Shown here: in pieces, positions 33,857 to 40,996 of the stretch
How positions within the stretch are numbered: position 1 is the first letter of the stretch
Layout of the letters: the number at the start of each line of letters is the position of its first letter
Source: Solirubrobacterales bacterium 67-14
GTDB lineage: Bacteria > Actinomycetota > Thermoleophilia > Solirubrobacterales > 70-9
Reading direction: 5' to 3'
DNA length: 47,469 nucleotides
NCBI GenBank assembly: GCA_001897355.1
Contig: MKST01000005.1
Span: 100,932-148,400, forward strand
Notes under the pieces: generated by a model
What the model was told of the DNA's origin: nothing
What the model saw: only the letters and a program-made list of their open reading frames with translations
Database searches by the model: none
Made by a program: the position numbers and the translations under genes

Positions 33857-33960
33857 GCGAACAGCAACGCGTCGCTTCCCACACATAATTTCAAGTTGAC
33901 ATAAGACACATTATCGAGCATAGAACGGAAAATGGCTTGGTTGAGCCATGGTTGGCCTTC
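33857..33960. other. AT-rich non-coding segment right of the arsenic cassette
   Basis: About 100 bases with no supported gene. The part from 33880 to 33935 is much richer in A+T than the rest of the window and contains TTGACATAAGACACATTAT. It could hold a promoter or a recombination-site remnant; no partner -10 box or known terminal repeat could be assigned. A possible VCBS stop codon lies at about 33897-33899 if the cassette is removed. Confidence 0.5.
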
Positions 33961-34569
33961 CTAGCGCCCTGAGCTGAAGATTGCGTCGATCTTCGCCTGG
34001 CTGTAGTAGCCGGGCGGAAGCTTTCCGGCCTGGATCAATTCGCTCAGTTCGCAGATGTGATCGTCGGGAAAACGTTCGATCACGAGTGCGCAGTCGGATT
34101 TCTCGGTGCCGATCCGTGCCGCCACGGAGGAATCCAATGGAACCCTGAGAATTACTCCCCGCGGGCCGCCGCCGAGCTTTTCCGAGCCTTCCTTCGTGAT
34201 GGCGTTGATTTCCGCGGCGGACAGCGCCATACGCTGTTGCGGGGTTCCCTCCAGCACCGGTGGCCTGTGGCTGAAGTAGTCCTGAATCTTCTGATCCTGC
34301 TGGTAGAGGATCCGCCGCTTCTCGGTGAGGCTCAACACATCGTCGATCCGGTCGGCGATGGCCGAACCTAGTGGCGAGATTGCAACGATCCCGATCAAGA
34401 AGAGACCGATGAGACCTTTTCTGTAAGTGCGGGTCAGTCGGTTGCGCCACGAAACGTGTCGGGGACGATCCATCTCACGCTCGAGCTGACTCCAAAGCTG
34501 CTCTTTCGAACCTGACAACGGACCGGGAAGATCCGCTCGCATTGCCCGAAGTTCCGCGAGTTCATCCAT
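33961..34569 (-). CDS. Single-pass membrane protein paired with an ECF sigma factor (possible anti-sigma)
   Basis: A 202-residue protein: about 50 cytosolic residues (ELRAMRADLPGPLSGSKEQLWSQLERE), one membrane helix (KGLIGLFLIGIVAISPLGSAIA, about 51-72), then an outside part with two Cys (SDCALVIER, DHICELSEL). No zinc HxxxCxxC anti-sigma motif is present. It begins with ATG 34569, overlapping the sigma stop by 8 bases. The position fits a membrane anti-sigma or sensor, but the fold is unrecognised. Confidence 0.6.
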   Translation of the reverse strand: MDELAELRAMRADLPGPLSGSKEQLWSQLEREMDRPRHVSWRNRLTRTYRKGLIGLFLIGIVAISPLGSAIADRIDDVLSLTEKRRILYQQDQKIQDYFSHRPPVLEGTPQQRMALSAAEINAITKEGSEKLGGGPRGVILRVPLDSSVAARIGTEKSDCALVIERFPDDHICELSELIQAGKLPPGYYSQAKIDAIFSSGR

Positions 34570-35149
34570 TGGTTACCTCCTCATTCTGGAGTCCTGACGC
34601 GGGCGCTGAGGATGCGCCGAGATGTTTCCTCAACTTCCCCCGGGCCCGGGCGATCCTGGATTTCACCGTGCCGACCGGAATTCCCAGGGCCTGGGCAATC
34701 TCCTCGTAGGTCAGGTCGGCCCAGCTGTAGAGGAGCAGCGCTTCACGGTCGCCCGTCTCGAGCGAAGCGAGGCCGGCGGCAAGTTCCTGCTGGTGGCTCC
34801 TGGCATCCAGGCGCCGGTCGGAATCTGCGGTCAGGTCGCTGGCAGCGGGATCCACGCCGGTGCGGGCGAACGCTCTCAGCTCCCGCTTCTCCCGGCGCTT
34901 CTCGCGTTTCATCTGATTCGAGGCGATCCCGAAGAGCCAGGCGCGAATGCTCCCCCGTTCCGGGTCGAACTTGTCGAGGTCTCGAAGCGCGATGAAGAAG
35001 GTCTCGGCGGTCAGGTCCGACGCGAGCTCGGAATTGATGCGTCGACGCAGGTACCGGAAGATCAGCTCGTAGTGCTGGTCAAACGCCTCCTCGAAGAGTT
35101 TCCTGTCCCTCACATCCACTTGTTGCCCGAACTCGTCCATCCGGTTCAC
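34562..35149 (-). CDS. ECF sigma factor (SigE-like), leftward of a divergent pair
   Basis: A 195-residue ECF sigma factor. Region 2 reads FDQHYELIFRYLRRRINSE, SDLTAETFFIALRDLDKFDPERGS and RAWLFGIASNQ; region 4 reads LLLYSWADLTYEEIAQALGIPVGTVKSRIARARGKL. The start is GTG 35149 with AGAGG six bases upstream (a second Met is at 35140). It overlaps the membrane-protein gene and is divergent from another ECF gene 126 bases away. No promoter could be assigned confidently. Confidence 0.9.
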   Translation of the reverse strand: MNRMDEFGQQVDVRDRKLFEEAFDQHYELIFRYLRRRINSELASDLTAETFFIALRDLDKFDPERGSIRAWLFGIASNQMKREKRREKRELRAFARTGVDPAASDLTADSDRRLDARSHQQELAAGLASLETGDREALLLYSWADLTYEEIAQALGIPVGTVKSRIARARGKLRKHLGASSAPASGLQNEEVTNG

Positions 35150-35275
35150 GACTGCCTCTGAGAACTCAGGGCTTCATACTCATCGGACCTTAGCTACGGA
35201 AGAGTTCGTCGCCTATGCGGCAACCTGCAACGGGTCGTCTGTAACGCAAGTTGTCCCAGCGGGCATACCTAAGTA

Positions 35276-35809
35276 GTGGCGCAGAAAACGGACAACGCCG
35301 AGGCACGGTTTGGACGTGTCTTCCGGAGCTACGGACTCGTGGTCGGCTTTGCCAAGAGACGAGGCAGCGCCGATCCCGAATCGATCGCTGCCGAAGTCAT
35401 GTCGATCGCCTGGCGCCGCCTAGACCAGCTGGATGCGGACGACTGCAGATCTTGGCTGTTGGCGACAGCGAGAAACCTTCTCTACGCCGAGTATCGGGGA
35501 AACCTGGACGAACCGGTAGATCCTGCTTCCCTTGACGACGCCCAAGCTTTCACTCCGGACTTTCTGGTCAACTCGCTGGACACCGAGATAGACCGCGCCC
35601 TGGCAGCGCTGGACCCCAATGACCGAGAAGCGCTGATCCTGGTTTCGTGGGACGAACTCACCCCCAAAGAGGCCGCCTCCTCTCTGGGCATCAAACCCTC
35701 GGCCTTCCGAGTTCGACTTCACCGCGCCCGCAAGCGGTTCCTCGCGCTTCTCCGAACACCCGAATCCCAACCGAACCAAACCCCTCAGTTGAGCGAGGAA
35801 AGATCATGA
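35276..35809 (+). CDS. ECF-like sigma factor, rightward of the divergent pair
   Basis: A 177-residue sigma-70 family protein, more divergent than its neighbour. Region 2 is shortened (RFGRVFRSYGLVVGFAKRRG, ESIAAEVMSIAWRRLDQL, RSWLLATARNLLYAEYRG) and region 4 is EALILVSWDELTPKEAASSLGIKPSAFRVRLHRARKRF. The start is GTG 35276 with no ribosome site. It overlaps the following membrane-protein gene by 4 bases. Confidence 0.82.
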   Translation: MAQKTDNAEARFGRVFRSYGLVVGFAKRRGSADPESIAAEVMSIAWRRLDQLDADDCRSWLLATARNLLYAEYRGNLDEPVDPASLDDAQAFTPDFLVNSLDTEIDRALAALDPNDREALILVSWDELTPKEAASSLGIKPSAFRVRLHRARKRFLALLRTPESQPNQTPQLSEERS

Positions 35810-36615
35810 AGGACCAAGAGATCTCCAGTTTCGTGTCGGCAAACCCGGCGACCAACCAGGCGTTGCCGCCCCACGATCTTTTCAACGAGATCGTGGCTGA
35901 ACCTCGCCTCGAGATTACGGCCACCCCGCCCCGCTCTGACTTTCGGCGTCGCCTGCTTCGGATCGGCGCGGTCATCGTTGCGGCTTTCGCAATCGGCGCT
36001 GGAGTGAGCTGGGCGGCCACGGGCGAGTTCCCCAGCGCGCTGCTGTTTGGCCACAAGCTCGGCGACGGGCTGACTACCGGTGAAGTTGATGCGACTTCTC
36101 AAGGTTTCTCGGTGCTTCAACCGGCAGACGAGAATGCGATCTCCGAACTTCCCGAGGATACGCTCGTGGGGCTTCAGTCACTTCGGTTGATACCACCCTC
36201 CCCATCTGACGTGGCCGCAGAGGATTTCAAGCCGGGGGTGTTCGATCTCCGTCCGGGAACGATCACGGCCGTTGGCCAGGCGCATACCGAACCATCGGGT
36301 GACGTCTCAATCGTCGCGATCAACGGACAGATCTGCGCTGACTGGGTCGAGATTCACATGAGCAATTGCCACCCGCCGGCTTTTATCGAGCGGCACGGGA
36401 TGATCACCTCCGGGCACTTCGGGGCCGGCGGAGAACTCAAGGCTCTCGGGCTCGTCGATGACCGCGTCACCGCGATCAGAATCGAAGGTACAGACCTTCC
36501 GGATGTTCCCGTCTCAGACAACGTATTCGAGGTCACCGGCCTGCCCGAAGCCACCAAAGCGCTCGTCGGAATCGACTCCAACGGCGACGAGGTGACCCGC
36601 AGGCCGGTGCCCTAG
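35806..36615 (+). CDS. Single-pass membrane protein paired with the second ECF sigma factor
   Basis: A 269-residue protein: about 45 cytosolic residues (SANPATNQALPPHDLFNEI), a membrane helix (RLLRIGAVIVAAFAIGAGVSWAA, about 46-68), then a 200-residue outside domain of beta-strands with two Cys (GQICADWVE, SNCHPPA). It lacks a zinc anti-sigma motif. The layout copies that of the 33961-34569 protein, although the sequences barely match. ATG 35806 overlaps the sigma stop (ATGA). A role as anti-sigma or sensor is inferred from this arrangement. Confidence 0.62.
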   Translation: MKDQEISSFVSANPATNQALPPHDLFNEIVAEPRLEITATPPRSDFRRRLLRIGAVIVAAFAIGAGVSWAATGEFPSALLFGHKLGDGLTTGEVDATSQGFSVLQPADENAISELPEDTLVGLQSLRLIPPSPSDVAAEDFKPGVFDLRPGTITAVGQAHTEPSGDVSIVAINGQICADWVEIHMSNCHPPAFIERHGMITSGHFGAGGELKALGLVDDRVTAIRIEGTDLPDVPVSDNVFEVTGLPEATKALVGIDSNGDEVTRRPVP

Positions 36616-36626
36616 ATCGGTGTCTT

Positions 36627-36644
36627 GAGGCCTGACTCAGCCTC
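36627..36644. terminator. Weak hairpin between convergent genes
   Basis: GAGGC (36627-36631) and GCCTC (36640-36644) form a 5-bp stem between the convergent ends at 36615 and 36659, followed on the plus strand by a T-rich stretch (TCTTTGCTCT). Short stem, so low confidence. Confidence 0.3.
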
Positions 36645-36658
36645 GCGTCATCTTTGCT

Positions 36659-37258
36659 CTAGAAGCGCGTGACCTTGACCTTCGATCCGATTATCTTGAC
36701 CATCTTGAGCGTATGGGCCGACCGCTTCTTCTGCCAGTCCAACCGGTCGAAGACGAGTCTGGCCACCTTCCCATTCGAGTAGATCCTCTTGCCTACAGCG
36801 CTGCCGAAATACAGGCCGAACAGCTTCTGGTTGGTGTGCCCCAGGGCTTCATCGCTAACCTGAGCCATCAATTTCCAGACGTGGTATGTCTCCGGAAGGT
36901 ACTTCCGGTCAACGTGAAACCTCTTGTCGCCGTTGCAAAGGGTGCCCCCGACTACTCCCTTGACACCGGAACCCACTTTGGCCGGGCCCATGTAATAGGT
37001 CATCCAGTCGCTGTCCTCGGCACAGCTCGCTGAGGTGATCTTAAATTTCCTCTGATCGACAAGCGCGGACTTCGGGGTTATGTCCCGCTGCGTTGTCGCA
37101 CCACTCACCTCGACCATCATGTCGAGGACATCCTCTGCGCTTATCTTCCCATCGAAGGGCGGTGCGTCTGACGAAACTGCGGCCCAAGCCGTTCCCTGCA
37201 CGCCAAAGAACGCCACTACGGCCACGAAAACTGCCGGCAAAAACTTTCTGAACGACAT
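36659..37258 (-). CDS. Secreted protein of unknown function under a c-di-AMP riboswitch (copy 1)
   Basis: A 199-residue protein with signal peptide (FRKFLPAVFVAVVAFFGVQ, cleaved near AWAAVSS). The mature part has two Cys (ASCAEDSDWMTYY and GGTLCNGDKRF) and a strongly basic C-terminal third (RLVFDRLDWQKKRSAHTLKM, ending KVKVTRF). It is distantly related to the 38885-39475 protein: both share a LCNGDKRF/RCGGKKSF block, a tyrosine-containing segment after it and a basic end. No known domain was recognised. ATG 37258 follows GAGAGG. The riboswitch leader upstream suggests a role at the cell wall, where c-di-AMP riboswitches in actinobacteria usually act, but the function is open. Confidence 0.72.
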   Translation of the reverse strand: MSFRKFLPAVFVAVVAFFGVQGTAWAAVSSDAPPFDGKISAEDVLDMMVEVSGATTQRDITPKSALVDQRKFKITSASCAEDSDWMTYYMGPAKVGSGVKGVVGGTLCNGDKRFHVDRKYLPETYHVWKLMAQVSDEALGHTNQKLFGLYFGSAVGKRIYSNGKVARLVFDRLDWQKKRSAHTLKMVKIIGSKVKVTRF

Positions 37259-37274
37259 CGTGCCTCTCTTTCTC

Positions 37275-37402
37275 TGTGCCTGCGGGGTTAGCTGACGGGC
37301 TCGCGCGGAAAGAGGCCGCGCTACGCAACTACGATTCGCCCCAGGGACCTCAGTCCCAACTGGTTCCCCCGCCCCGGAGTCCGACCGGGTTCGGCTTTGC
37401 AC
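37275..37402 (-). ncRNA. c-di-AMP riboswitch (ydaO-yuaA class), copy 1
   Basis: On the minus strand the leader shows, in order, CCGGGGCGGGGGAACC, GGGGCGAATCG, GCGTAGCGCG and GCGCGAGCCCGTCAGCTAACC followed by CCGCAGGCAC. The GGGGAACC, GGGGCGAATC and CCCGTCAGCTAACC blocks are hallmarks of the ydaO class. It ends about 17 bases before ATG 37258. No terminator stem is obvious after it. Edges are approximate. Confidence 0.85.
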
Positions 37403-37540
37403 ACTTAATACTAACTATCCCCTAATACTCCTGCCATCCATCGCCGTTTGGCGAGCAGCCCGAGTCGTCGCCTCAGCGTAGTGCGACAGCGCCTCAGGCG
37501 CTGCCGCAAGGTGACACACAGCCAGTGGTACACTGCCATC
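37403..37540. other. Intergenic region between riboswitch 1 and VapB
   Basis: This 138-base stretch contains the riboswitch promoter region (minus-strand TTAGTATTAA at plus 37406-37415) and a perfect 7-bp hairpin, CAGCGCC-TCA-GGCGCTG, at 37487-37503. TACACT at 37529-37534 places a rightward start at about 37541, the vapB ATG. Confidence 0.5.
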
Positions 37541-37855
37541 ATGCCGACCAAGCTCCGGAGAATCGCCGTGACCGTCGATCCCAGGCTTGCGGCGGCGCTC
37601 GAGGTTGCGCGGAAAGAATTGCCAGGAAAGAGCGACGCGGCGCTGGTCAAGGAGCTTGCTCTACGCGGATCGCGGATGGATGAAAGCGATCGGTCGAGTT
37701 CGGCACTGGCGAGGATCCTTGCCCGTCCCGGTGTCCGGCTCCCGTCCCGCAAACTCCAGACGGTACTGGCAAGGCTTCGTGAGGAGCCGGGCCTGGATCC
37801 GGAACTGCTCGACCGGGCCCTGGAAGAGGACCGTGCCGACCGGGAGATCCTTTGA
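37541..37855 (+). CDS. VapB-type antitoxin
   Basis: A 104-residue protein beginning RRIAVTVDPRLAAALEVARKEL, a ribbon-helix-helix-like start, with a helical second half (SSALARILARPGVRLPSRKLQTVLARLREEPGLDPELLDRALEED). It overlaps the VapC gene by 4 bases. It should bind and silence that toxin. A TACACT box 6 bases before ATG 37541 fits a leaderless message. The call is by position and the start motif. Confidence 0.72.
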   Translation: MPTKLRRIAVTVDPRLAAALEVARKELPGKSDAALVKELALRGSRMDESDRSSSALARILARPGVRLPSRKLQTVLARLREEPGLDPELLDRALEEDRADREIL

Positions 37856-38250
37856 ACCCGCCCGTGTATGCGGACACCTCCGCCCTGGCCAAGCTTTTTC
37901 TGCGTGAGGCCGAAGGGCCGGCGCTGGAGGTGTACCTGGATTCGAATGAGCTCACCCTCGTCTCCAGCCAGCTGAGCGAAGTGGAGTTGGTCCGCGCGGT
38001 TTCGCGTGTTGACGTCGGCAAGGTTTCCCGGGCCCGCGACCTGCTCGCCAGCATCGTCCTGCTCCCGATCACCAGTTCGGTGCGAAAGGCTGCGGGCGAC
38101 CTGTTCCCTGGCCGAGTCAGGAGCCTGGACGCGATCCATCTAGCCACGGCGCTGGAAATCAAGGCCGATCTAAACGGCCTCCTGACCTATGACGACCAGA
38201 TGGCCAAGCTGGCAGAAGAGGCTGCGCTGAAGGTGGTCACGCCACGGTGA
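37852..38250 (+). CDS. vapC: VapC-type PIN-domain toxin
   Basis: A 132-residue PIN-domain ribonuclease. The acidic metal site is in PVYADTSALAKLFLRE (first Asp), SQLSEVELVRA (Glu), RSLDAIHLATAL (Asp) and LLTYDDQMAKLA (last Asp). VapC toxins cut tRNA or rRNA. TTG 37852 overlaps the antitoxin stop (TTGA), and its own stop overlaps the next gene (GTGA). The toxin-antitoxin pair is therefore coupled to the flavodoxin gene, which is unusual. Confidence 0.88.
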   Translation: MNPPVYADTSALAKLFLREAEGPALEVYLDSNELTLVSSQLSEVELVRAVSRVDVGKVSRARDLLASIVLLPITSSVRKAAGDLFPGRVRSLDAIHLATALEIKADLNGLLTYDDQMAKLAEEAALKVVTPR

Positions 38251-38780
38251 AGAGCATCCTGATCATCTACGCGTCCAACCACGGCCACAGCGGAAAGATC
38301 GCCGAGCGTTTGGGGTCGATGCTCACCGAGCGCGGTCTCTCGGCCCAGGTCCATGAGGTGACGAAAGGCGACTCATTCGACCCTGGGCCTTTCGACACGG
38401 TGATCGTCATGGCCTCGATCCATGCCGGGCGCCATCAGGCGAAGATGGCCCGCTGGGTGGAGGCCAACGCGGAGGTCCTGAATCAGAAACGGACCGCCTT
38501 CCTCTCGGTGTCGCTCAGCGCCGGGAGCGGCGCGCCGGAGGTTCTCGAGGAGAACCGGGGCTACGCGAAGGACTTCGCCGAAAAGACCGGCTGGACCCCG
38601 GGCCGCGTCGAGATCGTTGCCGGCTGCCTGCAATATCCGTCCTACAACTTTCTCAACAAGTTCCTGATGAAGAGAATCGCCAAGCGCCAGGGGCTGCCGC
38701 TCGACACCTCCCAGGAATACGAGTACACCGACTGGGACGCGCTGGAAGAATTCGCCGACGATTTCAGGCATCCTGGCTAG
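38247..38780 (+). CDS. hemG: Flavodoxin-domain protein, HemG-type protoporphyrinogen oxidase
   Basis: A 177-residue flavodoxin fold: IIYASNHGHSGKIAERLG binds the FMN phosphate, and VIVMASIHAGRHQ and FLSVSLSAGSGAPEVLEEN flank the flavin. The C-terminal YTDWDALEEFADDF is typical of menaquinone-dependent protoporphyrinogen IX dehydrogenase, HemG. It would oxidise protoporphyrinogen IX for haem synthesis using quinone. GTG 38247 overlaps the vapC stop. It could equally be another flavodoxin with the same signature, so the symbol is tentative. Confidence 0.78.
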   Translation: MKSILIIYASNHGHSGKIAERLGSMLTERGLSAQVHEVTKGDSFDPGPFDTVIVMASIHAGRHQAKMARWVEANAEVLNQKRTAFLSVSLSAGSGAPEVLEENRGYAKDFAEKTGWTPGRVEIVAGCLQYPSYNFLNKFLMKRIAKRQGLPLDTSQEYEYTDWDALEEFADDFRHPG

Positions 38781-38822
38781 CTCGTAGGAGCGTCGGATGT
38801 GCCGGCTCGTGCCAGCCGCCCG

Positions 38823-38850
38823 GGCCCGGCTGCCTCCCTGCGGCCGGGCC
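38823..38850. terminator. Hairpin terminator between convergent genes
   Basis: GGCCCGGCTGC (38823-38833) pairs with GCGGCCGGGCC (38840-38850), 11 bp with one G-U and a 6-base loop. It lies between the ends of HemG (38780) and the secreted protein gene (38885), and can stop both. Confidence 0.65.
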
Positions 38851-38884
38851 TCGGATGCGGTTGGCGGTTCCCTCCGCTCGCTTC

Positions 38885-39475
38885 CTAGTAGCGCCGGATG
38901 GTGAACTTGTCGCCGTTGAAGATGATCGTTCGGATCGCCTTCCAGGCCAGTTCGCCCGAAGGGCTGGCGAACATGAATACGGCCCGCCGTCCGTCAGACC
39001 TGATCAGTCGTGGCAGCCCGACGTTCTTGTGCCTGATGCCGGTGTGCGCGAACATCTGATCGGAGATGTAGGTCATCAGGGTCTCGTACCTTCTCGGTGT
39101 GTATCCCGGGCGCAGCTGGAACGACTTCTTGCCGCCGCAGCGCTTGCCCCCGACCATGTGGGTGCGGGACTTCTCCACGAAGTTGAGCCAGGTGTCCCCG
39201 CTGTCGCAGGGGCGGCCCTTGATCTGGATGCCGGCACCGTTGATCACGGCCTTCTCCAGGTTCATCTTCTGCTTCTTCTTCCCGGCCCGGCTCACGCGCC
39301 AGATCAGAGTCCGCGTGTCCTTCGCGGTGAATGGCCCGGCTCGCCAATCCTTCGACGCAGGACCCCCCGGGGGCAGAACCCCGACGTTAGGTTTCGCGAT
39401 CGCAACCGAGGTGCCGTATAGGGCGAACGCCCCCGCGGCGACCGCGACGATCGACAACAACTTCTTGAACCCCAT
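38885..39475 (-). CDS. Secreted protein of unknown function under a c-di-AMP riboswitch (copy 2)
   Basis: A 196-residue protein with signal peptide (FKKLLSIVAVAAGAFALYG, cleaved near AIAKPN). The mature part has two Cys (GRPCDSGDTWLNF and GKRCGGKKSFQL) and ends basic (IRTIIFNGDKFTIRRY). It is a distant relative of the 36659-37258 protein; the two match best around the second Cys, the RYETLMTYISDQ/YHVWKLMAQVSD segment and the end. No known domain is seen. ATG 39475 follows GAGAGG within a leader nearly identical to that of copy 1. Confidence 0.72.
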   Translation of the reverse strand: MGFKKLLSIVAVAAGAFALYGTSVAIAKPNVGVLPPGGPASKDWRAGPFTAKDTRTLIWRVSRAGKKKQKMNLEKAVINGAGIQIKGRPCDSGDTWLNFVEKSRTHMVGGKRCGGKKSFQLRPGYTPRRYETLMTYISDQMFAHTGIRHKNVGLPRLIRSDGRRAVFMFASPSGELAWKAIRTIIFNGDKFTIRRY

Positions 39476-39488
39476 TGTGCCTCTCTTT

Positions 39489-39612
39489 CTGTGCCTTCGG
39501 GGTTAGCTGACGGGCTCGCGCTGAAAGAGATCGCGCTACGCAAAGCGATTCGCCCCTGGGTCGACCTCGACCCCTTGGTTCCCCCGATCCGGGCTCTTTC
39601 CGGACTCGGCCT
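39489..39612 (-). ncRNA. c-di-AMP riboswitch (ydaO-yuaA class), copy 2
   Basis: The minus-strand leader contains GGCCGAGTCCGG, CGGGGGAACC, GGGGCGAATCG, GCGTAGCGCG and GAGCCCGTCAGCTAACCCC, the same blocks in the same order as copy 1. It ends about 13 bases before ATG 39475. Edges are approximate. Confidence 0.85.
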
Positions 39613-39633
39613 GTGTTAGTACTAAGCTAACAC
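39613..39633. repeat. Inverted repeat at the start of riboswitch 2
   Basis: GTGTTAG-TACTAAG-CTAACAC: a perfect 7-bp inverted repeat with a 7-base centre, containing the 10-base palindrome TTAGTACTAA. Copy 1 has the similar TTAGTATTAA, so it may be the -10 region (TAGTAC/TAGTAT) or an operator. Confidence 0.5.
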
Positions 39634-39677
39634 TTCCTTAGGATACGTTCATATCCTGCTTTGAGTCGAGGTGAAAC

Positions 39678-40079
39678 TCAGTCGTCCCACCAATCGCGCC
39701 GTCCTTCGACGTCGTCGCGGGGATTCTCACCGAGATTGGGAGCGCCGATCACCAGCAGTTCGAGTCCTTCCGGGCCGGCTTCGTAGCCGCGCCAGGTGCC
39801 GGGCGCGACCCGCACGGCGTCCCATTGAGTGAGTTCGACGGTCTCATCGTCGAGTTTCATCCTTCCCCCGCCGGCCACCACGACATAGACCTCCTCCTGC
39901 CGCTCGTGAACGTGGCCATAGGGGAACCGGTATCCGGGCGGGATGCGTTGGTATCCCAGGCCGGACTCGCTGAGCTCCAGGGCCTTGGTCGCGAGACGAA
40001 ATTCGAGGTCGGGCGATCCGTCGAAGTTGGACCCGAGATCTTCCAGATCCCCTTTGAGATTCTTGCGTGTGAAGGCCAC
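39678..40079 (-). CDS. Cupin-domain protein
   Basis: A 133-residue single cupin: GYQRIPPGYRFPYGHVHERQEEVYVVVAGGGRMKLDDE carries the first metal-binding motif (H-x-H, Glu) and DAVRVAPGTWRGYEAGPEGLELLVIG the second, in which the usual His is not obvious. Cupins include metal-binding dioxygenases and isomerases as well as sensors. GTG 40079 is placed by GGAGG upstream; it overlaps the SDR stop (TAGTG). It is probably the last gene of a leftward unit. Confidence 0.82.
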   Translation of the reverse strand: MAFTRKNLKGDLEDLGSNFDGSPDLEFRLATKALELSESGLGYQRIPPGYRFPYGHVHERQEEVYVVVAGGGRMKLDDETVELTQWDAVRVAPGTWRGYEAGPEGLELLVIGAPNLGENPRDDVEGRRDWWDD

Positions 40080-40951
40080 TAGCCCCTCCGTTTCGATTCG
40101 AACTCTTTCTCGAAGCGGCGTTGCAGCAGCGAGAAGAAGACCGGCCAGCGCCGCGGCGCGATGCGGATCACGGCATCCATCAGCTTGGCGTCGCCGCCGA
40201 CCAGGATCCGCGGCTTGTTCGCCTCCACCCCGTCGACGATGATCTCCGCCGCTCGGGGCGGGTCCATCTTGAGCAGCTTCTCGTTGTAGAACCGGGCCCG
40301 CTCCTCCTGCTCGGCGGTGACCTCCCGCCCGCTCTGCTTGGCCCAATCCAGGGCCGAGCTGGCGATGCCCGTCTTGACCCCGCCCGGGTGAACGACCGTG
40401 GCCCGCACCGGATGGCCTTCCTCCTTGAGGTCGAGAGCCACCGACTCGGTGAAGCCTCGCACGCCGAACTTGCTGGCGCAGTAGGCGCTGAGCCCCGCCT
40501 GCGCCATGATCCCGTTCAGGCTGGAGACGTTGACGACGTGGCCGTCCCCGGAGGCGATCAGATGGGGCAGGAACTCCTTGGTCCCGTGGATCACGCCCCA
40601 GAGATTGACCTTCAGGACCCGTTCGTAGCGGTCGTAGCCGAACTGGTCGACCGGCTCCGAGTCGGCGATCCCGGCGTTGTTGTAGATCTGGTGGACCGCC
40701 CCGAAATGACCGGCGACCGTGGTCGCGTAGTCCGCGAAAGCATCCCGGTCGCCCACGTCCAGCCCGGCAGCGTGGATTTCGACCCGGGAGGACGACCCGA
40801 TCAGCTCCGCGGTCTCTTTCGCCGACCCTTCGTCGACGTCGCTGATCGCGATGCCCTTGGCTCCGCGCCGCCCGAGTTCGACCGCCAACGCCCGGCCGAT
40901 GCCGGAACCGGCGCCGGTGACGACGCAGACCTTGCCTTCCACCTTGCTCAA
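40079..40951 (-). CDS. Short-chain dehydrogenase/reductase
   Basis: A 290-residue SDR: cofactor motif VVTGAGSGIGRALA near the N-terminus, NNAGIAD, catalytic Ser in VNVSSLNGIM and the YCASK Tyr-x-x-x-Lys. A C-terminal extension ends with a basic RRFEKEFESKRRG. These enzymes oxidise or reduce alcohols and ketones with NAD(P); the substrate is unknown. The start is TTG 40951, preceded by GAGAGGATG. It overlaps the cupin gene by one base. Confidence 0.9.
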   Translation of the reverse strand: MSKVEGKVCVVTGAGSGIGRALAVELGRRGAKGIAISDVDEGSAKETAELIGSSSRVEIHAAGLDVGDRDAFADYATTVAGHFGAVHQIYNNAGIADSEPVDQFGYDRYERVLKVNLWGVIHGTKEFLPHLIASGDGHVVNVSSLNGIMAQAGLSAYCASKFGVRGFTESVALDLKEEGHPVRATVVHPGGVKTGIASSALDWAKQSGREVTAEQEERARFYNEKLLKMDPPRAAEIIVDGVEANKPRILVGGDAKLMDAVIRIAPRRWPVFFSLLQRRFEKEFESKRRG

Positions 40952-40996
40952 ACCAGCATCCTCTCCTGGGTGGCGACCGCCTAGTCGGTCAGCCTT

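Noticed and set aside
33880..33935. AT-rich TTGACATAAGACACATTAT as a resolvase site or transposon end
   Set aside because: No resolvase gene, no matching inverted repeat at the other edge, and no sure match to a known site could be made from memory.
37487..37503. Perfect hairpin CAGCGCC-TCA-GGCGCTG as a terminator
   Set aside because: It lies upstream of both divergent transcripts, not at the end of either, so a terminator role has no support.
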